From NCBI RefSeq assembly GCF_021491355.1, contig NZ_JAKENF010000002.1:1095067-1159066 (forward strand): a stretch of 64,000 nt of DNA, given 5' to 3'. The stretch comes from Alitabrizicola rongguiensis. Its GTDB lineage: Bacteria > Pseudomonadota > Alphaproteobacteria > Rhodobacterales > Rhodobacteraceae. Below the pieces are notes generated by a model. It was not told the origin of the DNA, made no database searches, and saw only the letters and a list, made by a program, of their open reading frames with translations. The position numbers were made by a program, and so were the translations under genes. Shown one piece after another: positions 1 to 7,001 of this stretch; position 1 is the first letter of the stretch; each line of letters begins with the position of its first letter.

Positions 1-165
1 GAATTCCAGCTTGCGGGTCTTGTTGCCGCCGGTGGACAGGCCGGTGCAATCGTCCCGCTTTATCCAGATCTCGGGTCCACCAAGTTCCTTCGTGAGCCGG
101 TCGAGCCGCTCGAGAGGCGTGGGCAGATGGGCCAGGAAAACCCGCGGAAAACGAGCGAGATGCAT
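1..165 (-). CDS. D-cysteine desulfhydrase / L-cysteate sulfo-lyase family, N-terminal part (cut by window)
   Basis: The first 55 residues of a fold-type II PLP enzyme run off the left edge. The N-terminus (MHLARFPRV, then LPTPLERL) and the segment [20 protein letters not shown] match the D-cysteine desulfhydrase / ACC deaminase / L-cysteate sulfo-lyase (CuyA) family. Lys49 in GGNK is the expected PLP Schiff-base lysine. The ATG at 165 follows a GAGGA-like ribosome-binding site about 8 bases upstream. The gene is divergent from a LysR regulator 118 bp away, an arrangement also known for cysteate utilisation genes in marine Rhodobacteraceae. Cysteine and cysteate lyases cannot be separated from this fragment, so no symbol is given. 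Confidence 0.75.
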   Translation of the reverse strand, partial: MHLARFPRVFLAHLPTPLERLDRLTKELGGPEIWIKRDDCTGLSTGGNKTRKLEF

Positions 166-249
166 CTCAGCTGTCCTCATCAAGACTTGCAGAACAAAAC
201 TATTGGCTCAGAGTCAATCGATTGCAAATTCGAAATTCTCGGATTAACT

Positions 250-262
250 TGCAAGAATTGCA
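250..262. promoter_or_regulatory. candidate LysR-type box (T-N11-A dyad)
   Basis: TGCAAGAATTGCA has perfect 5-bp inverted arms (TGCAA/TTGCA) around GAA and fits the LysR T-N11-A rule. It lies 21 bp before the LysR start and between the two divergent genes. A second related half-site, TTGCAAATT, sits near 222-230. This is consistent with autoregulation plus control of the divergent lyase. The role is inferred from position and symmetry only. Confidence 0.45.
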
Positions 263-283
263 TGATATTGCCGGAGCGACCCC

Positions 284-1186
284 GTGCGGCTGGAATGGCT
301 CGAAGATATTCTTGCGATTGCACAGACCGGATCTTTCAGTGGTGCTGCCGAACGCCGAAGACTTACGCAATCTGCCTTTTCTCGCCGCATCCAGCAGATC
401 GAGGACCATGTCGGGGTCGAGCTTTTCGACCGCAGCCGCAAGCCGGTTCGCCTGCGACCGACGACGCTGTCGCAGAGCGCACAGATCGAGCAGTTGTCGG
501 CCGCGCTTCGCCAGCTTCTGGTCGATTTGCGCCGTGGCGACAGGATCGCGTCCAACCGGATTGTCATCGCGAGCCAGCATTCGCTGACGACTTCACTTGC
601 GCCCAAGATCATCCAGGGCATCCAGGACAATGGCGATGCGATCTATGTCCGTTTGCGCTCGGCCAACCTTGACGAATGCTTTGGCCTGCTCCTGTCGCGT
701 CAGGCGGACTTGGCTATCGTTTACCGCGCGACCGACGAGACAGACGCTTTTGCGGGCGACTATCTTGAGACCATGGATATCGGTTCTGACCAGCTGATCC
801 CGGTCATTCGCCGCGATTTGTCCGGCAGGATACTGGATGGCGCGTCGGACGCTGAGCTTCCCATCATCGCCTATCCCGCCGATGTCTTCCTCGGTCGTGT
901 CATGGCTGACCGGATCCTGCCAAAGCTTGCTGCCGGGACCGTTCTCTTGCCCAAAGCCGAGACATCGCTGACGATCGCCGCGCTTGAAATGGCTGCAGTG
1001 GGGACTGCGGTTGCTTGGGTTCCGCAGTCCCTTGCCTTGCAGGGCCTGTCGGCCGGACAGATCGCCGACCTGTCCGAAGCCTTGCCCAGCTGTGAGCTGA
1101 CGATACGAGCCATGCGCCTGCAAACCGAGCCGAGCCCCGCCGAGGCCGCGGTCTGGGCGCAACTGCCCCTGATCCGAACGACCTGA
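284..1186 (+). CDS. LysR-family transcriptional regulator
   Basis: A 300-residue protein of normal LysR length. The N-terminal winged helix-turn-helix is at residues 1-60 (WLEDILAIAQTGSFSGAAE, then TQSAFSRRIQQIE), followed by a helical linker and a periplasmic-binding-like effector domain from about residue 90. The start is GTG, supported by GGAG at 273-276, 7 bases upstream. It is divergent from the PLP lyase at 1-165 and probably regulates it. The ligand is unknown; a sulfur-containing amino acid or sulfonate is a guess from the neighbour. Confidence 0.9.
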   Translation: MRLEWLEDILAIAQTGSFSGAAERRRLTQSAFSRRIQQIEDHVGVELFDRSRKPVRLRPTTLSQSAQIEQLSAALRQLLVDLRRGDRIASNRIVIASQHSLTTSLAPKIIQGIQDNGDAIYVRLRSANLDECFGLLLSRQADLAIVYRATDETDAFAGDYLETMDIGSDQLIPVIRRDLSGRILDGASDAELPIIAYPADVFLGRVMADRILPKLAAGTVLLPKAETSLTIAALEMAAVGTAVAWVPQSLALQGLSAGQIADLSEALPSCELTIRAMRLQTEPSPAEAAVWAQLPLIRTT

Positions 1187-1302
1187 GCCCCATCCCCTGC
1201 TTGCCGCTCGGGCGCGCGACGCCCCAATTCGTGACTGCTCGGATTTTTTTGGCGCGGCCCCCAAGGCGCTTCTTGTACCCATCCATGGTCTTGGATTGCC
1301 GG

Positions 1303-2673
1303 TCACAGCCGGGCGGCAAGACGCCTCTGGAGCGAGCTCAGGATGCGGTCAGCCAACGCTTCGTAGTCGCCATCAAAGTGATGCCCACCCTCGATACCGA
1401 TCAGTTCGATTCCCTTGCCCTTAAGCGTCGGGCAGGCATCGTCGCTTTCATCGGTGCCATAGATGCACTGGATCAGCCCGGGATCGATCTTCGCGATATC
1501 GTCGACCGGATCGCCCGCAGACCCGCTTGAGACACCAATCCAACCTGCGACAGAAACCTCGTAGTCGACCTCGTGCGACACAGCCATCAACGTGATCTGG
1601 GCCACGCTCGCCTTGTCGGCGTCGGAAAGCAGATTGTAGGCTGCCGGAAGGATGTCGGCACCAAAGGAATATCCGATCAGCAGGATGTGATGCACGCCCC
1701 AGGCGCTGCGATAGGCTTCGATGATGCGGGAGAGGTCCTGCGCGGTCTGTCCGGGCGTCTGTTCAGACCAGAAATAGCGCAGCGAGTCTACGCCGATCAC
1801 CGGCACCCCCTTCTGCTGGAGGACGCCGCCCACTTCCTTGTCGAGGTCCCGCCACCCCCCGTCGCCGGAATAGATGATGGCCATGGTGTCCATGCTGGGT
1901 TTCGCAGGAAGCACCGTGATCGGCAGACCAAGCGGATCCTCGGTACTGCCCATTGCATCCATCTTGTCAGACAACGCCTGCGACAGCACATCGTTCGCGG
2001 CACCGGTCACCTGGCGGACATCCACATCGGGATGAGACTTCACCAGATCAGCAGCGTGGTCCCGCGCATCCTTCGTGGCAGCGTCGGTGAAAAGGACGGT
2101 CATCGGCGCCGGCAAGGGAGCTTTGTCCAGCCCGTAGACGACGCGATCCCCAATAAGCGCCGATGGCGCGTCGGTACAAAGCGGCTTTCGAATGGGGATG
2201 CCGGCCTTGGGATCGACGGCAATCGCCCCGCCAATCGTCGCGGCCGGGCTTTGCGCGATCATCGCCAGAGCCAGCGCTCCGCCTTCACCGACACCGGCCA
2301 GGATCGGAGCAGAAAGGGTTTTGGCGCCTGCCGCGCGCTGGACCTGATGCGCCAGTGATTCAATGTCCGAGATGGTATAGACGCAATCTCCCGCGTGCGC
2401 CGTCATCGCCGTCAGATACTTTGGAAAATCGATCCCGATCACAGCAGCCCCGTTTGACGCGAGCTTTTCGGCCTCAGCCTGATCGGTCTGGTTCCAGCCG
2501 TCACCGTCGGAGATCAGAACGACATTCGCTCGAAGATCGCCTTCGGGCAGCAGGATATGTCCTGGAGGCACCATCCCCAGATCGAACTGCGTGTCCGTCT
2601 GCGCCAGTGAGGCGAAAGGATGTATAGCCAGCCCGGCGGCGATGGCTGCGACAAGAAGACCCGTGCGCATCAC
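1303..2673 (-). CDS. acvB: AcvB/VirJ family virulence-type hydrolase
   Basis: A 456-residue exported protein: signal peptide at residues 1-24 (ends in FASLAQ), then two related alpha/beta-hydrolase-like halves. The C-terminal half has the AcvB/VirJ signature GDGGWRDLDKEVG and a serine nucleophile elbow GYSFGAD, with a late histidine in GGHHFDGDY. In the N-terminal half the elbow reads GVGEG, so it is probably non-catalytic. In Agrobacterium and Rhizobium, acvB follows lpiA and encodes a periplasmic lysyl-phosphatidylglycerol hydrolase. Here it overlaps the upstream lpiA-type gene by 4 bp (ATGA), so the two are almost certainly co-translated. The 3' end faces the LysR gene. Confidence 0.88.
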   Translation of the reverse strand: MMRTGLLVAAIAAGLAIHPFASLAQTDTQFDLGMVPPGHILLPEGDLRANVVLISDGDGWNQTDQAEAEKLASNGAAVIGIDFPKYLTAMTAHAGDCVYTISDIESLAHQVQRAAGAKTLSAPILAGVGEGGALALAMIAQSPAATIGGAIAVDPKAGIPIRKPLCTDAPSALIGDRVVYGLDKAPLPAPMTVLFTDAATKDARDHAADLVKSHPDVDVRQVTGAANDVLSQALSDKMDAMGSTEDPLGLPITVLPAKPSMDTMAIIYSGDGGWRDLDKEVGGVLQQKGVPVIGVDSLRYFWSEQTPGQTAQDLSRIIEAYRSAWGVHHILLIGYSFGADILPAAYNLLSDADKASVAQITLMAVSHEVDYEVSVAGWIGVSSGSAGDPVDDIAKIDPGLIQCIYGTDESDDACPTLKGKGIELIGIEGGHHFDGDYEALADRILSSLQRRLAARL

Positions 2674-5435
2674 TTTCCAACCACTCCCCGAACTCCGCCG
2701 CTGATGAGCAGCGTGATGTCCATCAATGCCAGCGCTGCACCGGTTCCGTTGGTTACCGCCAGATAGCGTGGCACCCAGGTTGGATGGAACTTGGCCTTGA
2801 ACGCCCTGAGACCCCTGAAATTGTAGAACCGCTCACCATGTTCAAACAGCGTGCTTCCGATCCGGTCCCAGACCGGGGCAGCCTCGCGTCGAGACATGCC
2901 CGAGAGGGGCGCCATGCCGAGGTTGAACGACCGATAGCCGGCATCGCGAGCATGGAGCATGATGCGGACGAAGAGATAATCCATCGCCCCGTTTGGCGCA
3001 TCTGGATGGAAGCGCATCAGGTCCACGCTGAACTCAGCCTTCGTTTCGGTTCGCAGCAAGGTCGCGAAGGCCACGATATCCCCATTGCGCCGAAGGATCG
3101 CGACCGGGTGCATGCAGACATAGTCCCGGCTGAAGGCTCCAAGCGAGAACCGCTTCTCCCGCGCCTGGTGCTGTTCAAGCCAGGCATCAGAGATTTCTTG
3201 CAGCCGGTCCACGACATCCGCGACGTCCTCCGCTTCAAGGATTTCGAAGCTGAGCCCCTCGCGCTCGCCCTTGCTGATCGCCTGTCGGAAACCGGCATTG
3301 CGCCGCCCCTTCACATCGAAAGAAGCGAGGTCGACAGCAGCCAGTTCGCCCAGCTTGAACGCTCGCAGGCCGGCATCGGCACAGCATGACAACAACTGTG
3401 GCGAAATCTGGTAGAAGACCGGTCGGCCAGCGTTGGCGCGAGCCATCTCGATGAAGGACCAGACCAGTTCTTGATGATCGGCCTCGTCCCCGATCGGGTC
3501 GAGGAGCGCGATCCACGACCGGCCCTGAATTCCATACATCAGGAAGGCGCGCCTGCTTTCGGAGAACAGCAGATGCTTGTCGCCCATCCGAACCAGGTTC
3601 GCGTCTGCCTGATCCTGCTGCATGACAATCTCGGTCGCGGCCCTGATGTCATCGTCCTGTGCGGGATCCGGGCGATGGGCTATTGGCCGCAGCAGACTGC
3701 GTAACGCGACCGCCGTGGATACCAGAACCAGCCCGAGAAGCGCACGAAGGCTGCGGGGGCCTTCCTCCGAAAACTCGAACTGCCACCAGAGTTCGTGGCT
3801 GTATTGCGTATCGCGATATATGAACAGCAGAAGGCCGGCGGCCGCGATGACCAGCACGCCAATCGCTGCCAGCCATGTCGGGCCAAGCACCTGTGCTGTC
3901 AGCGAGGCATGTCGGGTAAAGCTCGCGCGGCTCAGCAACATCGCGGCAATGAAGACGCCAAGCATCACGGCTTCGCCGATCGCCACGGCCTTGGTTACTG
4001 CCAGAACAAGCGCAAGCGCCGCTGTCCCGATCGCAACGGCCCAGGCGCCATCGCTTCGTTGGCCAATCCCGCGCGCCGCGATCACCAGGAGCAGTCCAAG
4101 CACGCTGGACAGAAAATGCGATGCTTCAAGGATCGGAAGCGGGACGTAATACGACAGGAAGACAAGCGCCGCATCATTGGCCGGTGTGACGCTCGAGAAG
4201 ATCAGCATCGCCCCCAGCACCAGTGCAAAGGCGGAGAGCAGCGATGGCGCCAGCCGTCCCGCCACCTGACCGGCTTCTCGTACGGCGGCACTGCTGCGGA
4301 CCTGCTGCATCTCGGTCACTGCCAGCATGGCAACGGCAGCCAGTAGCGGCAGGACGTGGTAGATCAGGCGATAGACAACAAGGCTGCCGACCAACTGATC
4401 GATCCCGATCGTCTTGCCAAGTGCTGCGATCATCACCGTCTCGAACACGCCAAGACCAGCGGGAACGTGGCTTAGTACCCCGATGCCGATCGCAGTGGCA
4501 TACAAGGCAACAAAGGTCGGCCATCCCAGATGCGTCTCGGGCAAGAGCACGTAGAGAACCGAAGCCGACGCAGCGATATCAGCAGCCGAGACCAGGAACT
4601 GCCGCGACGAGGTACGCGTGTCCGGCAGATTGAGTGAATGACCAAAGACCCTGACCTCGTGACCGTCGCGGCCAAGGATCAGCAGGACGCCGAGGGCCAC
4701 CAGAACCGCGACCGCCAGGAACCGGAGCCAGACGGTATTTGACCCAAGTACCATTGCGATCTGCGGCGCGACGGCAAGTGTTGCAAGGGCGCTGACCGCG
4801 ACAAGGCCCAAGCCGAATGCCAGCGTCACGAAGGCGATCACCCGTGCAATCTCGCCAGGGGAAAGGCCCAAGCGCGAATAGGCCCGGAAGCGGATTGCGC
4901 CGCCGCTCAGCGCGCCGAAACCGACCGTGTTGCCCACGGCATAGGCAATGAAGGATGTCGCCACCACCGATGGAACCGGAAGCCGGCGAGCAACGAATTC
5001 GAGGGCATTCAGGTCATAGAAGGCAAGCGCGATGAAGCTGAGGGCGGTAAAGATGACAGCCCATGCGATGGCGGTCCATTGCAGGCTGTCGAGCGCCGCA
5101 AGGACGTCTTCATACCGAATCTCGGAGGTCAGTCGATCTATCGTCAGCGCCATGAGGCAGAAGACAATGATGATCGAAAGCGCACTCAGAACCGTTCGAT
5201 TGCGGACGAAAAACTGCGATAGCGGCGTCGGTGTGGCGCCTGTCTCGTCTTCGGTAGGGAGAAATGGTGGCGGGTCTTCGGGCTGACTGGAGTCCGTGGC
5301 CTGGGTCCAACCATCGATCGGGGCGGGGACCGCCAAACCGTCTTGCTGCATGGTGCCGTTGACCTGAGCGATGTCCAAATCGTGACGCCACAATCGTCCA
5401 CCCGCTCCGGAAGTCCAGCACCTGACCGATGACAT
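2670..5435 (-). CDS. lpiA: bifunctional lysyl-phosphatidylglycerol synthase/flippase (LpiA/MprF)
   Basis: About 920 residues. After a short polar N-terminus there is a long polytopic region (about 14 membrane segments up to roughly residue 590), the flippase part of MprF/LpiA. A cytosolic acyltransferase-like (DUF2156) domain follows, with segments such as DKHLLFSES, GRSWIALLDP and GYRSFNLGMAPLSG. It transfers lysine from Lys-tRNA to phosphatidylglycerol, lowering surface negative charge and protecting against cationic peptides and acid. The ATG at 5435 has GGAG close by; an internal ATG at 5351 would start the protein at MQQDGLAVP and looks more natural by sequence, so the exact start is open. 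It heads the lpiA-acvB operon. Confidence 0.9.
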   Translation of the reverse strand: MSSVRCWTSGAGGRLWRHDLDIAQVNGTMQQDGLAVPAPIDGWTQATDSSQPEDPPPFLPTEDETGATPTPLSQFFVRNRTVLSALSIIIVFCLMALTIDRLTSEIRYEDVLAALDSLQWTAIAWAVIFTALSFIALAFYDLNALEFVARRLPVPSVVATSFIAYAVGNTVGFGALSGGAIRFRAYSRLGLSPGEIARVIAFVTLAFGLGLVAVSALATLAVAPQIAMVLGSNTVWLRFLAVAVLVALGVLLILGRDGHEVRVFGHSLNLPDTRTSSRQFLVSAADIAASASVLYVLLPETHLGWPTFVALYATAIGIGVLSHVPAGLGVFETVMIAALGKTIGIDQLVGSLVVYRLIYHVLPLLAAVAMLAVTEMQQVRSSAAVREAGQVAGRLAPSLLSAFALVLGAMLIFSSVTPANDAALVFLSYYVPLPILEASHFLSSVLGLLLVIAARGIGQRSDGAWAVAIGTAALALVLAVTKAVAIGEAVMLGVFIAAMLLSRASFTRHASLTAQVLGPTWLAAIGVLVIAAAGLLLFIYRDTQYSHELWWQFEFSEEGPRSLRALLGLVLVSTAVALRSLLRPIAHRPDPAQDDDIRAATEIVMQQDQADANLVRMGDKHLLFSESRRAFLMYGIQGRSWIALLDPIGDEADHQELVWSFIEMARANAGRPVFYQISPQLLSCCADAGLRAFKLGELAAVDLASFDVKGRRNAGFRQAISKGEREGLSFEILEAEDVADVVDRLQEISDAWLEQHQAREKRFSLGAFSRDYVCMHPVAILRRNGDIVAFATLLRTETKAEFSVDLMRFHPDAPNGAMDYLFVRIMLHARDAGYRSFNLGMAPLSGMSRREAAPVWDRIGSTLFEHGERFYNFRGLRAFKAKFHPTWVPRYLAVTNGTGAALALMDITLLISGGVRGVVGK

Positions 5436-5645
5436 TCCGCTCCGGCTGCATCACAACTTTGCGCTTGCAGCATCCGCCTGGTGTTGTCGCCCAACCGCTG
5501 CTTCGAAGTCTAGCGCATTGCAGTCATTGCCCCGTCGGCAAACGCTCCGCCTCGACCGGCAACCGAAGTTGGAACCCATTGGGGTCGGCATACACGGCGA
5601 CAAAAACATGAACTCGCCCAGTTTCGGCGCAGCTTCCCGCCTTGG

Positions 5646-6038
5646 TCAGTTCGTCGTGGCTGCTGCCAGATAGGCAATTAGATCTTCCACCTCGCCTGGA
5701 CGCTTCAGACCGTTGAAATTCATCTTGGTCTTGGGAACCATCGCCCGCGGATTTGGCAGATACTGAGTTAGAGTCTCAGCCCCCCAGACAATGCCAGCCG
5801 CCTTCATGGCATCGGAGTAGGCGAAGCCGGGCCAACTGCCAGAGACGCGACCGAAGAGACCGGTCAGTGGTGGACCGATCTTGACCTGGTCGCCCGTAAC
5901 CGCATGGCATTCGACACATCGGTTCTGGAATACACCCTCGCCTTTTGCAGCGTCGCCGTCTGCAAGGCTCGGATGAGGAATTAGCGCAAAGAACAACACG
6001 GCAGAGAGACGCAAACCAGCCACGACTTCCTCCATCAT
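5646..6038 (-). CDS. class I c-type cytochrome, secreted
   Basis: A 130-residue small cytochrome c with an N-terminal signal peptide (about residues 1-26, ending PSLA-DGDAAKGE). The haem attachment site is CVECH at residues 41-45, and a likely axial methionine lies in PKTKMNF at residue 106. The motifs KIGPPLTGLFGRVSG and FAYSDAMKAAG are typical of soluble mitochondrial-like cytochromes c550/c2. It is therefore a periplasmic one-electron carrier. The start is ATG at 6038 (a second ATG follows directly) with a weak ribosome-binding site. It lies 11 bp downstream of a secreted protein gene on the same strand, which suggests one transcript. Confidence 0.88.
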   Translation of the reverse strand: MMEEVVAGLRLSAVLFFALIPHPSLADGDAAKGEGVFQNRCVECHAVTGDQVKIGPPLTGLFGRVSGSWPGFAYSDAMKAAGIVWGAETLTQYLPNPRAMVPKTKMNFNGLKRPGEVEDLIAYLAAATTN

Positions 6039-6049
6039 CCTGAACTGAA

Positions 6050-6550
6050 CTAACCGCGGCTGAGCGATCCTTCGTAGAAGTAGTGTGGCGCTCCTTCGCC
6101 TTGCATCACGTCGTAGAACCGGATCATGCCGATCAAGCCGTCCGCCGTAACGTGGTGGCTGCATCCGCCGACAATTTCCTTTTCGGCTGCCGGGGCGGGG
6201 CACGAACCCTTCGGGTAGATGCCAGTGAAGGTGTACTGGGTATCGAACTTGATCGCCTCGCCTTCGAGCTTTCCGTCGAACTCCTCGCGGCCGATCTCCG
6301 TGTAAAGAGAGAACCCGTTCATTTCCTGACAGTTGTAGTGGCTGACGAATGTCGCCCAGCATCCCGCAAGGCTGCCACTCAGTTCGATGGAGTAATCCGC
6401 CTTCTTGGCCGATCCGCAGTCCGATGGCTTGCTGTCCCCAGACACGCTTGTCATCGTTACGCCTGAAAAGCCGGGACCGACGGACGCCACCGCAAATGCG
6501 CCGGACAGCAACATTGCATTGCGAAATGTTCTCGAAATTCCGGTCTTCAT
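6050..6550 (-). CDS. secreted protein of unknown function
   Basis: A 166-residue protein with a signal peptide (about residues 1-30, MKTGISRTFRN then a hydrophobic stretch), so probably periplasmic. The mature part has four cysteines (SDCGS, AGCWAT, YNCQEM, KGSCPAP, with a further VGGCSHH), enough for disulfides, and alternating strand-like segments such as EAIKFDTQYTFTGIYP. I do not recognise a family. The ATG at 6550 is chosen because GGGAGGA lies 7 bases upstream; an ATG 15 bp earlier lacks such a site. It probably shares a transcript with the cytochrome c gene just downstream, so a role next to a periplasmic electron carrier is possible but unproven. Confidence 0.7.
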   Translation of the reverse strand: MKTGISRTFRNAMLLSGAFAVASVGPGFSGVTMTSVSGDSKPSDCGSAKKADYSIELSGSLAGCWATFVSHYNCQEMNGFSLYTEIGREEFDGKLEGEAIKFDTQYTFTGIYPKGSCPAPAAEKEIVGGCSHHVTADGLIGMIRFYDVMQGEGAPHYFYEGSLSRG

Positions 6551-6913
6551 CTTCGGTCCTCCCAAGAAATGTCTCGAACAATGCGTCCGGAAGGAACTGA
6601 TCCAGCCGTCGCATCCAGCTTCGAAAGCTACGCTGATTGCCGACCATCCACTAAAGCTGAAGGTGCCAGGAGGCGGTCATTCCTGCCATGTTGACGGAGG
6701 CCAGGAGCGCCTTCCTTGGACGCACGTTTGCGAAGCCATCCGTAGGGGGCGCAACCGATTGACCACTACCTTGCGGAAGTTGACGACCGCGGATCCCGGT
6801 GCGGATCGCCTTCGCATTCGTGAGAGCGACGCCGCAGGGTACCTCGTTAGACTGTCACCCAAGGTCTGCGCCACACCGGCCCTCCGGGGTGACCGGCTGC
6901 CGGAGCGTCCCTA

Positions 6914-6978
6914 ACGGCCAAAGAAGGCAACATAGCCGCAAGAATGGCCGTCCTGCGGATGACTACCAGCCGCAGGAC
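6914..6978. repeat. overlapping inverted repeats downstream of ppsA
   Basis: In the 451-bp gap between the secreted-protein gene (start 6550) and ppsA (stop at 7002) there are two perfect hairpin-forming pairs. GTCCTGCGG (6950-6958) pairs with CCGCAGGAC (6970-6978) around an 11-base loop. ACGGCCA (6914-6920) pairs with TGGCCGT (6945-6951). The pairs share bases 6950-6951, so they exclude each other in part. There is no following T run on the minus strand, so this is not a classical intrinsic terminator, though it may protect or end the ppsA message. Nothing else convincing was found in the gap. Confidence 0.45.
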
Positions 6979-7001
6979 CTACCCTTGCCGCTTAGCTGAG
7001 G

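Noticed and set aside
1187..1302. Terminator between the LysR gene and acvB
   Set aside because: A T7 run is present near 1244 but no stable GC-rich stem precedes it on either strand.
6677..6874. 65-codon minus-strand frame between the secreted protein and ppsA
   Set aside because: The composition is low-quality, there is no ribosome-binding site and no recognisable motif.
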